A stretch of 64,000 bases of DNA from Bradyrhizobium sp. AZCC 1610 (lineage in GTDB: Bacteria > Pseudomonadota > Alphaproteobacteria > Rhizobiales > Xanthobacteraceae): positions 7,473,001 to 7,537,000 of the forward strand of contig NZ_JAZHRR010000001.1 in NCBI RefSeq assembly GCF_036924515.1. The letters run 5' to 3'. Position numbers and translations under genes: made by a program. The notes under the pieces are model-generated. The model saw nothing but the letters and a program-made list of their open reading frames with translations, had not been told where the DNA came from and did not search any database. Shown one piece after another: positions 9,023 to 18,359 of the stretch (position 1 is the stretch's first letter; each line of letters opens with the position of its first letter).

Positions 9023-12000
9023 TCAGGCTTTGACCAAGTCCCCCAGCAGGTTCGCCGCTACCGTCAACTTGGCGAGCGTCAGGCCGCTAGCAGCAATCTC
9101 CTCGACCGAGCGGCGGATGCGCGTCGCTTCGGGGTGAGCCGCGAGCCAGGTCTCGACGGCCTGCTGGCCGGACTGGCCGGTTGCCATCATATCTGCGGCC
9201 AGTCTTCTTTCGGCGCCGCCGATCTGTTCAACGGCGCGATCGATGGCCATACGTTCGAAATGATCGTTTGCCGGCACGCTGCGCGCGGCAGCGATGATGC
9301 GGTCGAGACGGAAATTCGCCTCGGCGGCGAAGAAGGTCGCGGCGGCTTCGCCGATAGGGCGGGTGGTGCGTTCGGAAACCGTCACGATGTCGGGGGCCGA
9401 GATCAGAGCGTCGAGATCGGCGAGCTCGCCGGCGAGGCCGGCCGGGACACCGGCGTCGCTGAGTTCGTGCCGCCGCTTGCCGCGCGCGGCCTGCAAGTCC
9501 GGCGGCAGGGTTGTATCGAGCCCGGCAACGATCTGGCGGATAGCAGGACCGAAGCGCGCGACGACGGCCTCCAACCCGTCCTTGAAGTCGACATTGCGCA
9601 CGTACCAGACCATGCGGGAGAGCAGGAGGTCCTGCACAGAAGCGTAGAGGGATAGCTGCACCTGCCCGTCAATGCAGGTATCGAGTGCATCGATCGCGTC
9701 ATTGAGCCACTTCAGTCCGTAGCATTCATCGACCGCCACGTAGGCCATGACGATGGTCGGGATATCGGCGTCCGTGTCGTCGATCAGGCGCACGACACAG
9801 GCGGGGCCGCCGCGGTTGATCACCGCATTGGCGAGGCTAGTCGCGATGATCTCCCGCCGCAGGCGATGGAATTCGACCGCTGTCGGGAATTTGTCCTGAA
9901 CTTCGCGCGGAAAATATTGGGATAGTTCGCGAGCAAGATAGGGATCATTGGGTACGCTGGTGACGAGCAGGTCATCGTAGAGGGTCAACTTGGCGTAGGC
10001 GAGCAACACGGCAAGCTCGGGTCGCGTCAGGAACTGGCCGCGCCGGGTGCGCTCGGTGAGCGCTGCGTCGTCGGGCAAGAACTCCACCGCGCGGCTGAGC
10101 AAGCCGCGCTGCTCGAGCGACTGCATCAGGCGGGTGAGGAAGCCGGTCTCGGCCATCCGCTTGCGCTCGGCGAGCGAGAGCGCCAGCGTCTGCAGATAGT
10201 TGTTGCGCAGCACCAGCGTGCCGACCTGGTCGGTCATCGCGGCAAGCAGGCTGTTGCGGTCAGTGCGGCTGAGGCGTCCTTCGCGCTCGAGGCGCGCCAT
10301 CGCGATCTTGATATTCACCTCGACGTCGGACGTGTTCACGCCAGCAGAATTGTCGATGGCGTCGGTGTTGAGCTTGACGCCCTTCTGCGCTGCTTCGATG
10401 CGGCCGCGCTGGGTAACGCCGAGATTGGCGCCTTCGCCGATTACCCGGGCGCGTACGTCGCCGCCCGTGACGCGGATCGGATCGTTGGCGCGGTCGCCGA
10501 CCTGATCGTCGCTTTCCGCGGAGGAGCGAACATAGGTGCCGATGCCGCCAAACCACAAGAGGTCCGCGCGCGCCTTCAGGATCGCCGTCATCACCTCGGA
10601 AGGCGTGGCTTGCGGCTTGTCGAGATCGAGCAGGGTGCGCACTTCCGGAGCGAGCGGGATCGCCTTGAGTTGGCGCGAGAACACGCCGCCGCCCTGCGAG
10701 ACCAGCGACTTGTTGTAGTCCTGCCAGCTCGATCGCGGCAGGTCGAACAGGCGCTTGCGCTCGGCAAAGCTGGTCGAAGGATCAGGCGAGGGGTCGATGA
10801 AGATGTCGCGATGATCGAAAGCCGCCACAAGCTTTGTCGCCGGCGAGAGCAGCATGCCATTGCCGAAAACGTCGCCGGACATGTCGCCCACGCCGACCGC
10901 GGTGAAGGGCATGGTCTGGATGTCGGTGCCGAACTCGCGGAAGTGACGCTTGACCGCCTCCCAGGCGCCGCGCGCCGTGATCCCCATCTTCTTGTGGTCG
11001 TAGCCCTGGCTGCCGCCGGAAGCGAAGGCATCGCCGAGCCAATGGTTCTTCTCAGCCGAGATCGCGTTGGCGGTATCGGAGAAGGTGGCGGTGCCCTTGT
11101 CGGCTGCGACGACGAGGTAAGGGTCGTCGCCGTCGTGGCGCACGGTCGATTCGGGCGGCACAACAATGTCGCCGTCGAGATTGTCGGTGAGTTCGAGCAG
11201 CGAGCGAATGAAGATGCGATAGGCTTCGGTGCCTTCCGCGAGCCAGGCGTCGCGATTGGAAAGCTGCGGCAGGCGTTTGGGAACGAACCCGCCCTTGGCG
11301 CCGACCGGTACGATCACGGCGTTCTTGACCTGCTGCGCTTTCACCAGGCCGAGGATCTCGGTGCGGAAATCCTGCGGTCGGTCGGACCAGCGCAAGCCAC
11401 CGCGCGCAACCTTGCCGAAGCGCAGGTGAATACCTTCGACACGAGGTGAATAGACGAAGATCTCGTAGAGAGGTCGTGGAGCGGGCAGGTCGTCGATCCG
11501 GCGCGCGTCGAACTTGAAGGAGATCACCGGACGCGGGTGTCCATCCTCGCCGATCTGCCACAGATTGGTGCGAATGGTTGCCTGCACCAGATTGGTGAAG
11601 CGGCGCAGGATGCGGTCTTCATCGAGCGAGGCGACGGATTTGAGTTGCTCCTCGATCTCGGCAAGGAGGGCCGCCTCGCGCGCCGAGCGCTCGGCATCCG
11701 TTGAGGTGAAGCGTGGATCGAAGCGGGTCTGGAACAGCGCGACGAGGCTGGCCGTGATCGCGGCGTTCTTGCGCAACGTCTCCCACATATAGTCCTGGGT
11801 AAATGGAGCGCGGATCTGGTGCAGGTAGCGCGACAGCGCCCGGATGGCCGAGACTTCCCGCCAGCCCAGGGCGGTGCGCAGGATCAGGGCGTTATATCCA
11901 TCGGATTCGGCGCGATCGCGGACCACCGCCATGATCGAGGCTTCCAGGCGATGGCTGAATTCCGGACTGATCGCAATCGGCTGGCCGTCGCTGGTCTCGA

Positions 12001-13921
12001 TCGTCATGTCGTGGAGCCAGACCGGCAGAGGTGCCGGCGTGGCGCGGGGCGCGATCTGATAGGTGCGTTCATTGACCACGCGCAGGCCGTGATTTTCGAT
12101 CACGGGCACGCGATAGGATAGTGACAGGGGGGCGCCGTGCGAGAATACCCTCAGTCCAAAGCGCCGGGGATCGCCCTCGCTTTCGTCGCGGTGAACCGAA
12201 ATCGCCACCGCACGCATTGGCGTGAGCTTTTCGATGGTGGCGATATCGGTGATCGCCTGTTCCGCGCCGAATACTTCGGTATAGCCGCCGCTAAAGGCCT
12301 GGGCGTATCGGTTGGTGAGCATGCGCGCCCGCATGCCATCGGTCGACGCAGTGAGCGCGGCCTTCAGCCTGTCGGCCCAGGTGGCGGCAATGGCGCTGAT
12401 CCCGGCTTCGAGCGTGGCGCGCTCGACGACGGGAGTTTTACCTTCGTAGCGCCCGATAATGTAGTGAACGCGCGCAAGCGCCCCTTCAGGGAATGATACG
12501 TAGGAGGCGGCCAAGGTACCCTTGTAGGTCTGCGCCAGGAAGGCACCGACGCGTGTGCGGACGTCGGTGTCGTATTTCTCGCGCGGAATGAAGGTGAGGA
12601 TGGACACGAAGCGATCGAACTTGTCCACCCGCGCCAGCGCCCGGACGCGGGGGCGCTCGTAGAGGATTAGGATCTCAATGACGAAATTGTTGAGAGTGTC
12701 GATGTCGATCTGGAACAGTTCGTCACGCGGATATTCTTCGAGAATATGCATGAGCGCTTTGCCGGAGTGGCCGCTCGGGTCGAAGCCCGCGCGCTGGAGC
12801 ACCCCCGAAACCTTGTGGCGGACATAAGGGATCTGTCGTACCGAGCGGGTATAAGCGCCTGACGTGAAAAGGCCGACGACGCGTAACTCGCCCTCGAGCT
12901 GGCCGTCGGGCGTATAGAGCTTGATGCCCACATAATCCATCCGGATGCGGCGATGGACGCGGCTGGAGACATTGGCCTTGATGACGATCAGCAGAGTCGG
13001 CTCGCGCATGAAGTCGCGAATTTCCGGCGTCATCACCACCATTTCGCTGCCGCGGCGCAGGACCTTCACGTCGGGATCGCGCAAGATGCCGAGGCCTTCG
13101 CCAGTTGTAATGTCGCGGGACGCATCGCTGTCGGGCGAGAAGCGATATTCGCGCACGCCGAGGAAAGTGAAATTGTCCGCGCAGAGCCATTGCAGGAACT
13201 GGTTGGCTTCGGCGACCTCGTCGATCGGTAGCGGCGGAGGATTGGAAGAGAAAGTCTTGATCGCTTCCTCGACACGGTCACGCATGGCGCGCCAGTCGGT
13301 GACGCAGGCGCGGACGTCGTTCAACGTCCCGGTGAGGCCGTCGATCAGCTTCTGGCGATCGGCATCGGCGTCCAGGCGGGTGATGTGGAGGTGAATCAGG
13401 CTTTCGCGCGTGCCCTTTGCTCCCTCGGGCAGTGCTTCGCCGTAAAAGCGCAGCAGCTTGCCCTGGTCATCGCGCTCCACGGCGATGATCGGGTGCGCGA
13501 CGAGGATGACTTCGATGCCCTGCTCGGCGAGCTCCGCCATGGTGGAATCGAATAAGAAAGGCATGTCGTCGTTGAGAATTTCGAGCACGGAAATCTCGCG
13601 CCCGTCCGGCATCATCGGATTGACGACGCGGATATCGGCGCTGCCTGCCGTGCGCCGCTGCACGTGTTCCCAGGCTTGTTCCGCCAGGAGGGCAAGCGAG
13701 GCGGCATCGTAATTGGCAAGGTCCTCAGTATTGGTGTAGCCGAACAAAGGCTCGGCAAAGGCCCGGGGGCTCTTGCCCGGCTGAACGTTGCCCGCTGCAT
13801 CCCGGATCAGAGTTGCCCGGGCTTTGTCGTCACGCGCCATAATGTCCTCCATTTGCCGCGCCGTCCGACCGCAGTCTGCGATCGTCAGCTTGATTCTGGA
13901 GTGCATCTCTTCGAGCGCCAT
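9023..13921 (-). CDS. NAD-specific glutamate dehydrogenase, large (about 180 kDa) class
   Basis: 1632 residues, the usual size of the large NAD-GDH family, which oxidises glutamate to 2-oxoglutarate and ammonia in the cytosol. The N-terminal half is regulatory and ACT-like. The catalytic part begins near GGLRWSDRPQDFRTEI, with substrate-site KNAVIVPVGAKGGFVPK (the conserved Lys region), followed by VVAADKGTATFSD, ASGGSQGYDHKKMGIT and VGVGDMSGDVFGNGML. No frameshift or key loss is seen. Alternative in-frame starts are the Met codons at residues 6, 22 and 28; the first codon is kept because the frame is open to it. Monocistronic, with no linked gltBD or regulator. Confidence 0.93.
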   Translation of the reverse strand: MALEEMHSRIKLTIADCGRTARQMEDIMARDDKARATLIRDAAGNVQPGKSPRAFAEPLFGYTNTEDLANYDAASLALLAEQAWEHVQRRTAGSADIRVVNPMMPDGREISVLEILNDDMPFLFDSTMAELAEQGIEVILVAHPIIAVERDDQGKLLRFYGEALPEGAKGTRESLIHLHITRLDADADRQKLIDGLTGTLNDVRACVTDWRAMRDRVEEAIKTFSSNPPPLPIDEVAEANQFLQWLCADNFTFLGVREYRFSPDSDASRDITTGEGLGILRDPDVKVLRRGSEMVVMTPEIRDFMREPTLLIVIKANVSSRVHRRIRMDYVGIKLYTPDGQLEGELRVVGLFTSGAYTRSVRQIPYVRHKVSGVLQRAGFDPSGHSGKALMHILEEYPRDELFQIDIDTLNNFVIEILILYERPRVRALARVDKFDRFVSILTFIPREKYDTDVRTRVGAFLAQTYKGTLAASYVSFPEGALARVHYIIGRYEGKTPVVERATLEAGISAIAATWADRLKAALTASTDGMRARMLTNRYAQAFSGGYTEVFGAEQAITDIATIEKLTPMRAVAISVHRDESEGDPRRFGLRVFSHGAPLSLSYRVPVIENHGLRVVNERTYQIAPRATPAPLPVWLHDMTIETSDGQPIAISPEFSHRLEASIMAVVRDRAESDGYNALILRTALGWREVSAIRALSRYLHQIRAPFTQDYMWETLRKNAAITASLVALFQTRFDPRFTSTDAERSAREAALLAEIEEQLKSVASLDEDRILRRFTNLVQATIRTNLWQIGEDGHPRPVISFKFDARRIDDLPAPRPLYEIFVYSPRVEGIHLRFGKVARGGLRWSDRPQDFRTEILGLVKAQQVKNAVIVPVGAKGGFVPKRLPQLSNRDAWLAEGTEAYRIFIRSLLELTDNLDGDIVVPPESTVRHDGDDPYLVVAADKGTATFSDTANAISAEKNHWLGDAFASGGSQGYDHKKMGITARGAWEAVKRHFREFGTDIQTMPFTAVGVGDMSGDVFGNGMLLSPATKLVAAFDHRDIFIDPSPDPSTSFAERKRLFDLPRSSWQDYNKSLVSQGGGVFSRQLKAIPLAPEVRTLLDLDKPQATPSEVMTAILKARADLLWFGGIGTYVRSSAESDDQVGDRANDPIRVTGGDVRARVIGEGANLGVTQRGRIEAAQKGVKLNTDAIDNSAGVNTSDVEVNIKIAMARLEREGRLSRTDRNSLLAAMTDQVGTLVLRNNYLQTLALSLAERKRMAETGFLTRLMQSLEQRGLLSRAVEFLPDDAALTERTRRGQFLTRPELAVLLAYAKLTLYDDLLVTSVPNDPYLARELSQYFPREVQDKFPTAVEFHRLRREIIATSLANAVINRGGPACVVRLIDDTDADIPTIVMAYVAVDECYGLKWLNDAIDALDTCIDGQVQLSLYASVQDLLLSRMVWYVRNVDFKDGLEAVVARFGPAIRQIVAGLDTTLPPDLQAARGKRRHELSDAGVPAGLAGELADLDALISAPDIVTVSERTTRPIGEAAATFFAAEANFRLDRIIAAARSVPANDHFERMAIDRAVEQIGGAERRLAADMMATGQSGQQAVETWLAAHPEATRIRRSVEEIAASGLTLAKLTVAANLLGDLVKA

Positions 13922-14286
13922 TGCCTTGACCGCGTTCGCGAAATCCTCGGTCTCGAAGCTTCGACAGCTCCCGACGACAATACTACGATCCCAGAGCGAA
14001 AGGCGGCGCTGTCATGAGGCGTGCTGAAATGTCCTACAACAGCGCGTGAGGCTGAAGTCGGCGCCGACGATCGTCGAACTATCGCGGCCAGGAAAAATCA
14101 CAAGCAATTTCAATTGTGTATGAGTTCGTAATTTTATTCTGAACGGCGCGCCACAAAATCAAAGACTTGATGAGCTGTCCGATGTGGGTATCCAGTTAGT
14201 GTCTAGTGTCCTGAATCTGAAGTTCAGCGGACTCCAAATCGACTCGAAGATTGCGGACTCTCCTTATTTTGGGGGGAGGATTGGTC
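13922..14286. other. Intergenic stretch between glutamate dehydrogenase and an IS630 remnant
   Basis: No gene is supported. The AT-richer segment around 14090-14150 may hold the dehydrogenase promoter. Near 14204 the text AGTGTCCTGAATCTGAAGTTCAG resembles, from memory, the outer end of IS630-type elements, which would suit the transposase fragment that follows. Confidence 0.35.
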
Positions 14287-14550
14287 ATGGGTCGACGGTT
14301 TGCTTCGCTGGAGCTGGATGAAGTGGAACGTGCCGAGTTGACGTCGCTGGCATCGCGCCGAAGCACGGCGCAGGGCTTGGCGCTGCGGCCGTCAGCGGCC
14401 CGGCGATGGGCTGGCCATGCAGTTAATGGGGATGGAAGCGTCCGCTCAAATCGTTGTCGTGCGGCACCTCACAATCGATTCCGGGAAAACTCGCAGGCCG
14501 CCTGCGATATCCGGAAATCGTCGACCGATCGGCAACGTGCGCGATCTTAG
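14287..14550 (+). pseudogene. Truncated IS630-family transposase remnant
   Basis: From the ATG at 14287 the first ~34 residues (MGRRFASLELDEVERAELTS, then ASRRSTAQGLALR) match the helix-turn-helix start of IS630-type transposases, in which the text normally runs on as RARIVLACAEG. Here the match stops after GLALR at about 14390; the remaining residues to the stop at 14550 are unrelated. The DDE catalytic domain is entirely missing. It is a scar of an insertion sequence, not a functional transposase. Confidence 0.6.
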
Positions 14551-14679
14551 CCCATAGCATCTCTGATGTCGGCCAGCGGTACCAGCCGGGCCGCGCCCAG
14601 CGCACGGTAGGACGTACCGCGGGGCGAACGGCAGGACGAACGACGCGCGTTCCCGCTCCATGAAATTTGGGCCGCACCA

Positions 14680-15295
14680 TCAGGCGCGGGGCCTTTCCCC
14701 GCCGACAAGCGTGACCTTGCCGAAGGCCAAGCGAAACTGACCAATCGTGCGCGCATTCTCGAAGCCCGCCGCCGTCAAGTCACCGACCAACATTCCTTCG
14801 CCGGGTCCGCCGAAATGTCCGCCGACGAAATCCGCGATCCGCAACGCTCCGCCGGGCGCCAGCGCCGCATGCATGGAAGCCAGCGTCTCGGCCTGCATCT
14901 CGCGCGGCATATGGTGGAAGGCAAGCGAGGACACCAGCTTTGTCGCGCGCGCGGCGCCTATGAGTTTCGCGGTCTCGTTGCCGAATCCGCGATAAAAGGT
15001 GACGCCGATTCCCTGCGAGCCGCCTTCTTCTGCGCGCGCCCCAGGGCGTTAGGATCGGGATCGACGCCGACGACCTGCGCGCCTGCGGCACCTGTTCCTT
15101 CGCCATGATCGCAAGCGTGCCGGTACCGCAGCCGACATCGACAACGATGTCGCCGGGCTCGAGGTCCAGCGACTTGAGAATTTCGCCGCGCCAGCGCCGC
15201 TCGCGTGTCAGCAGAGCGATCATCGGGTCATAAAGCGGCAGCAGCCAGCGGCGCCCCGCCGCTGGAATAAAGTCGTGGTGTGCGACCGCCATCAT
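14680..15295 (-). pseudogene. Class I SAM-dependent methyltransferase broken by two frameshifts
   Basis: The start at 15295 has a good ribosome site (GAGGAG, 6 nt before ATG). The first frame gives a normal N-terminus with the SAM-binding motif I VDVGCGTGTLAIMAKEQVPQ. Near 15083 the coding sense moves to a second frame (VVGVDPDPNALGRA), and near 15017 to a third (IGVTFYRGFGNET, then LVSSLAFHHMPREMQ and HAALAPGGALRIADF), which runs to the stop at 14680. Read through both shifts, it is a complete methyltransferase of about 205 residues. Either two indels have killed it or there are two sequencing errors in one gene. Confidence 0.75.
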
Positions 15296-15430
15296 AGAGC
15301 TCCTCACGGTTCTTCCTCCCAAGGGATGAACCTTCAATTTAGTAGCGTCCGATAGGCCAGCAAGCGGTGCGAAAACCGTATGCTAACGGCCATTCGCCGG
15401 GCGCGACGGTGCCGGCGGTCAGCAGTTTGA

Positions 15431-16102
15431 TCAAAGCGACAGCTTGCGGACGTCGATCGTACGCGATGTTGCCAGGATCGTGATTTCGAAATGATCCGTC
15501 TGTACGATGTCCGTGATATTGCGGGGGCGGTGCGCGACAACGTTGACACCGGTCCGACGCCGCAGGCTGTCATAGAGCAGTCCCGCGCCGCCTGACGCGC
15601 GAACCTCCTCGCCAAGCTTCTGCGAGGCGCCATAGCGGTCGCTTGCGTATACGTCGGGGCGCCTGGTCTGCTGGCCTCGGATGTCGAGATAGTCGCCTAA
15701 CAGAGTTGCGGCATACGCCCTGTAGGTCCGGGTCATCGTGGTTACATTGCGGGCGACCGTCTCGCGCCGCAGGTGATGACCGACCTCGGCAGCTGCTGTC
15801 CGGATATCGTCGGCTGCGTACCAGGCCCCGAGCTCGGGACCATTGAATCGCATCCCACCAGGCGCAACGTGTAGAAAAGCCGCCATGACGATGCTGGCGT
15901 TGGGGACGCCATACACCCATTCTGCCTGCGGTAGTCGGGCGATACGCTCAGCGACAAGCCGATCGTTGGTCCAGCCGACCAGCTCCATTACGGCCGCAAG
16001 ATCAGCTGCGGTTGCAACGGTATCAAACAGACCGACGGGAGGGAACTGCGACGGGATCAGACGATAGGCGGGCCGTGGCGAGGGTGCGAAAGCGTCCGTC
16101 AC
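15431..16102 (-). CDS. RES-domain toxin of a type II toxin-antitoxin pair (223 aa)
   Basis: The sequence has the RES-domain pattern: YRLIPSQFPPVGLFD near the start (the conserved Arg), RLPQAEWVYG (Glu in the active-site groove), and a C-terminal Ser/His-containing half. Known RES toxins degrade or modify NAD+ (ParT/MbcT-type NAD phosphorylase or ADP-ribosyl transfer), starving the cell. It overlaps the antitoxin gene by 4 nt (ATGA), so the two are translationally coupled. Length is normal or slightly long for the family. It looks intact. Confidence 0.8.
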   Translation of the reverse strand: MTDAFAPSPRPAYRLIPSQFPPVGLFDTVATAADLAAVMELVGWTNDRLVAERIARLPQAEWVYGVPNASIVMAAFLHVAPGGMRFNGPELGAWYAADDIRTAAAEVGHHLRRETVARNVTTMTRTYRAYAATLLGDYLDIRGQQTRRPDVYASDRYGASQKLGEEVRASGGAGLLYDSLRRRTGVNVVAHRPRNITDIVQTDHFEITILATSRTIDVRKLSL

Positions 16103-16626
16103 CGGAAGACAATTTCCGCGTCGTCGTAAGGCGCGAACGCCTCGTCAATGGTGTTCGGCTGCATGTAGAGACCGCCTCGCGCGCCGTCGAGGAAACGGCG
16201 CACCGAGAGCAATCCATCCTGGGAGCCGCTGGTCACCAAGTCGACGGGCGGCCGCCCGCCGAACACGACAGCGTTGTGCGGGGTTCGCAACCACTCGACG
16301 CCAAGCTGCTCCGTCGGAAACAGAACTCCGAGAGCCTGATGGATGCCGAGCACCGCCGAGATGCGTGTGAGCACATCAACGTCGAGGGTGAAAGCGCCGT
16401 GCTCGCGAGCTTGCTTGCACCAGTTGTGGTACGTGGATCGAGAGGGATAGCCGAGGATCAGGAGACGCTGCTCTTCGGTCAATCCCCATAGATCCGCAAT
16501 GGCCAGGAAAGTCCGCAAAGCGGGAGCGCTGAGCCGCCTTCGATTGGCCGGGGCAAAGCGTGAATTGTCGAGGCGCTGAGGCCCATTTGCCGCTTCAGAC
16601 GGGCGTCTTTTGGGATTGCTCGACAT
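16099..16626 (-). CDS. Xre/MbcA/ParS-family antitoxin (175 aa)
   Basis: The start is set at the ATG 16626 (MSSNPKRRPSEA), preceded by AAGGTG at a proper distance; the open frame continues upstream but without conserved sequence. An N-terminal helix-turn-helix-like region (LGYPSRSTYHNWCKQ) precedes the C-terminal toxin-binding domain (HQALGVLFPTEQLGVEWLRT, NAVVFGGRPPVDLV), the typical layout of antitoxins paired with RES toxins. It should neutralise the RES protein and repress its own promoter; direct repeats just upstream (16648-16670) suit that role. Confidence 0.82.
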   Translation of the reverse strand: MSSNPKRRPSEAANGPQRLDNSRFAPANRRRLSAPALRTFLAIADLWGLTEEQRLLILGYPSRSTYHNWCKQAREHGAFTLDVDVLTRISAVLGIHQALGVLFPTEQLGVEWLRTPHNAVVFGGRPPVDLVTSGSQDGLLSVRRFLDGARGGLYMQPNTIDEAFAPYDDAEIVFR

Positions 16627-16642
16627 GGGTGCACCTTGTGTT

Positions 16643-16673
16643 AGATATAGACATAGTCCAAATCTAGACAAAA
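16643..16673 (-). promoter_or_regulatory. Putative toxin-antitoxin promoter/operator
   Basis: On the minus strand TTGTCT and TATATC are separated by 16 nt, a plausible sigma-70 promoter 20-50 nt before the antitoxin start. The hexamer TGTCTA occurs twice in direct orientation (16648-16653 and 16665-16670, 17 nt apart), overlapping both promoter elements. This is the expected arrangement for autorepression by the Xre-type antitoxin, but binding is inferred. Confidence 0.5.
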
Positions 16674-16784
16674 TGCAACTCCCCGTCTGGAGGAATGGAT
16701 GGGGATTCAGGTCGTTGACCTCCGTTCTGCGGATCCTGCCAAGGGTGCTAGAATAGGTGCAGGCGCTGTAAGTCAGCGCGAGTC

Positions 16785-17144
16785 TCAAGGGGCGTCGCTC
16801 GGAGCAAAATTCCCGATCCGATACCCGCGCCGCCGACGCCACAAGCGCCGGCGCAACCGCAACTCGCCGGACATCCGACGGATACGCCTTGCCAGCTCGT
16901 CGGCCTCGATATCGACGGCGGCCGACGCCAGGCGATACCCGCCTATCATGCCAATGACATCTGTGGCCGAGATTGCCGGCCGCGCGCCATCTGGCTCACG
17001 CGGAACTGACGGGCAGCCGATTGTCCATCTGGTCGCTGCGTCGACGCAGACCGCGCGGTATGCCGAGCTCTGCGGCTGGATGACGATCATGCAGTCCCGA
17101 TTAGCAGCGTAGGGCACGCGGAAGCTCAAGTAAGAGACGGTCAT
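16785..17144 (-). CDS. Hypothetical protein (119 aa)
   Basis: I do not recognise the family. The ATG at 17144 has an AGGA box 6 nt upstream, codon choice is GC-rich at third positions like neighbouring genes, and the C-terminus is very Arg-rich (RRRLWRRRRGYR). There are no membrane segments or signal peptide. It lies upstream of the antitoxin on the same strand, 159 nt away. An antisense frame (16699-17112) competes, but its composition is less protein-like. Confidence 0.45.
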   Translation of the reverse strand: MTVSYLSFRVPYAANRDCMIVIQPQSSAYRAVCVDAATRWTIGCPSVPREPDGARPAISATDVIGMIGGYRLASAAVDIEADELARRIRRMSGELRLRRRLWRRRRGYRIGNFAPSDAP

Positions 17145-17783
17145 CGCTGGTCCTGTCCGCAGGCAAAGCTGCGCCGTTCGCAGACGAGTTGGCCTGCGAG
17201 AATTATTTCCTGAGATGGGGCGAAGGTCTAAGTTTCAGTGAGACTACCCGCAGCGCTCTTAAGGCGCGCGAGCGGGGTATGGATGGTGTGCTCGTGCTTC
17301 AATTGATAGCGCGAATGCTTGAAAAGTCGCTTCGAGAGATCTCTAAAATTGGATGCAACGCGGAGTTTAATGGCCACCGCAACGACAATTGTCATATAGA
17401 TGGCCGCGGCAACACATCCGCCAGCTCCTCGTGCCTCTTTTCGGCGACCTTGTTGGCCCCGTCGTGTGGGATCGCCGACCGGCGCCGCAATGTTCGCCGT
17501 AGAGGTTAACGCCGGGCTGGTGGCAGGGTCGGCGGCACTGGCCGCTTTGGGCCCGGACAGTTTAAGCCATGCCTTGAGTTACTGCGCGGGCGATGCGAAT
17601 TGCTGAAGTCGGGGCTCCGCGTCGAGCTCTGTAGATCTCTTGCGAGCTTGACGCCGCCGATGCCACACAAATCGCCGACAGCACAGTGCCACGAAGGCCC
17701 GATCTCGCTTTTTCACGTCATCCCCGACGGGATTTCGTTTTTTCGGCTATTCGGAATTTCGTGTTGAAACATCCAGGCCTCAG
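17145..17783. other. Gene-poor stretch in a decayed region
   Basis: Only short, low-quality frames are seen (for example 17189-17509, plus strand, with no recognisable domain or good ribosome site). The stretch lies between an accessory toxin-antitoxin block and a truncated transporter gene, and looks like degraded DNA. Confidence 0.4.
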
Positions 17784-17990
17784 TCAGATCCAGTTCTCGG
17801 CTCTGACCCCCGGCATACGGTCGGTCGGCTGTACGATGCGTGCGCTTGCATCGGAACTGCCGCCGGCGGGAAACCCAACGACGAGGCGGATCGCACGTTC
17901 GGGGTAGGCGCCCGCAGCCGTACCACTCCCAACTGTTGTCCACTGGCACGCGAGCACGATTGCTATCACGGCTCTTGAAGCGCTTCTCAT
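17784..17990 (-). pseudogene. 5' fragment of a Bug/TctC-type binding protein gene
   Basis: From the ATG at 17990 there is a signal peptide (MRSASRAVIAIVLACQ...) and then the diagnostic Bug N-terminus YPERAIRLVVGFPAGGSSD and ASARIV, as in the intact homologues at 20044-21015 and 25548-26534. The match ends after about 50 residues and the frame stops, so more than 80% of the gene is missing. It is probably the residue of a transporter gene belonging to the neighbouring catabolic block. Confidence 0.7.
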
Positions 17991-18095
17991 GATCCCTCCC
18001 GGTGTTTCTTGTGAGGCCCGCGCACCAGCCAACAGATTTGGATTTCTAGGGATGCCGGCCGGTATTGTCGGTGCACTGGTAGCAATTGCAGATCG

Positions 18096-18218
18096 TCATT
18101 GTGCCGGCAGCCAGGACGAGTGGAAATGCTTGATGCTCCAACCCTGGTCGCCTTGGTCACGAGGAAGGTGAGCTGGCAGGATCGTCAATAGAACGAACGC
18201 CAACAGCAATTTTCTCAT
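18096..18218 (-). CDS. Possible small secreted peptide (40 aa)
   Basis: MRKLLLAFVLLTILPAHLPR starts at ATG 18218, with GAGGCG upstream, and the frame closes at 18096. The N-terminus looks like a signal peptide (two positive charges, then a Leu-rich core). No family is recognised. A +1 shift would extend it with a Cys-rich CNCYQCTDN segment, so it may be a broken gene. Low confidence. Confidence 0.25.
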   Translation of the reverse strand: MRKLLLAFVLLTILPAHLPRDQGDQGWSIKHFHSSWLPAQ

Positions 18219-18359
18219 GATCGTTCGCCTCGCGCTGTGGGTTGACACCCACACACACGCCTCAGATCATCTTGCAGAATCCTGACGCTTCGGGTTAGCC
18301 ACAAAATACTCTTGAATTGATAAGGTCGCCTTATGACTCCAGCAATGCGGTTAGCCAAT

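Noticed and set aside
17189..17509. 106-codon plus-strand frame
   Set aside because: No recognisable domain, weak ribosome site and mixed codon use in a decayed region.
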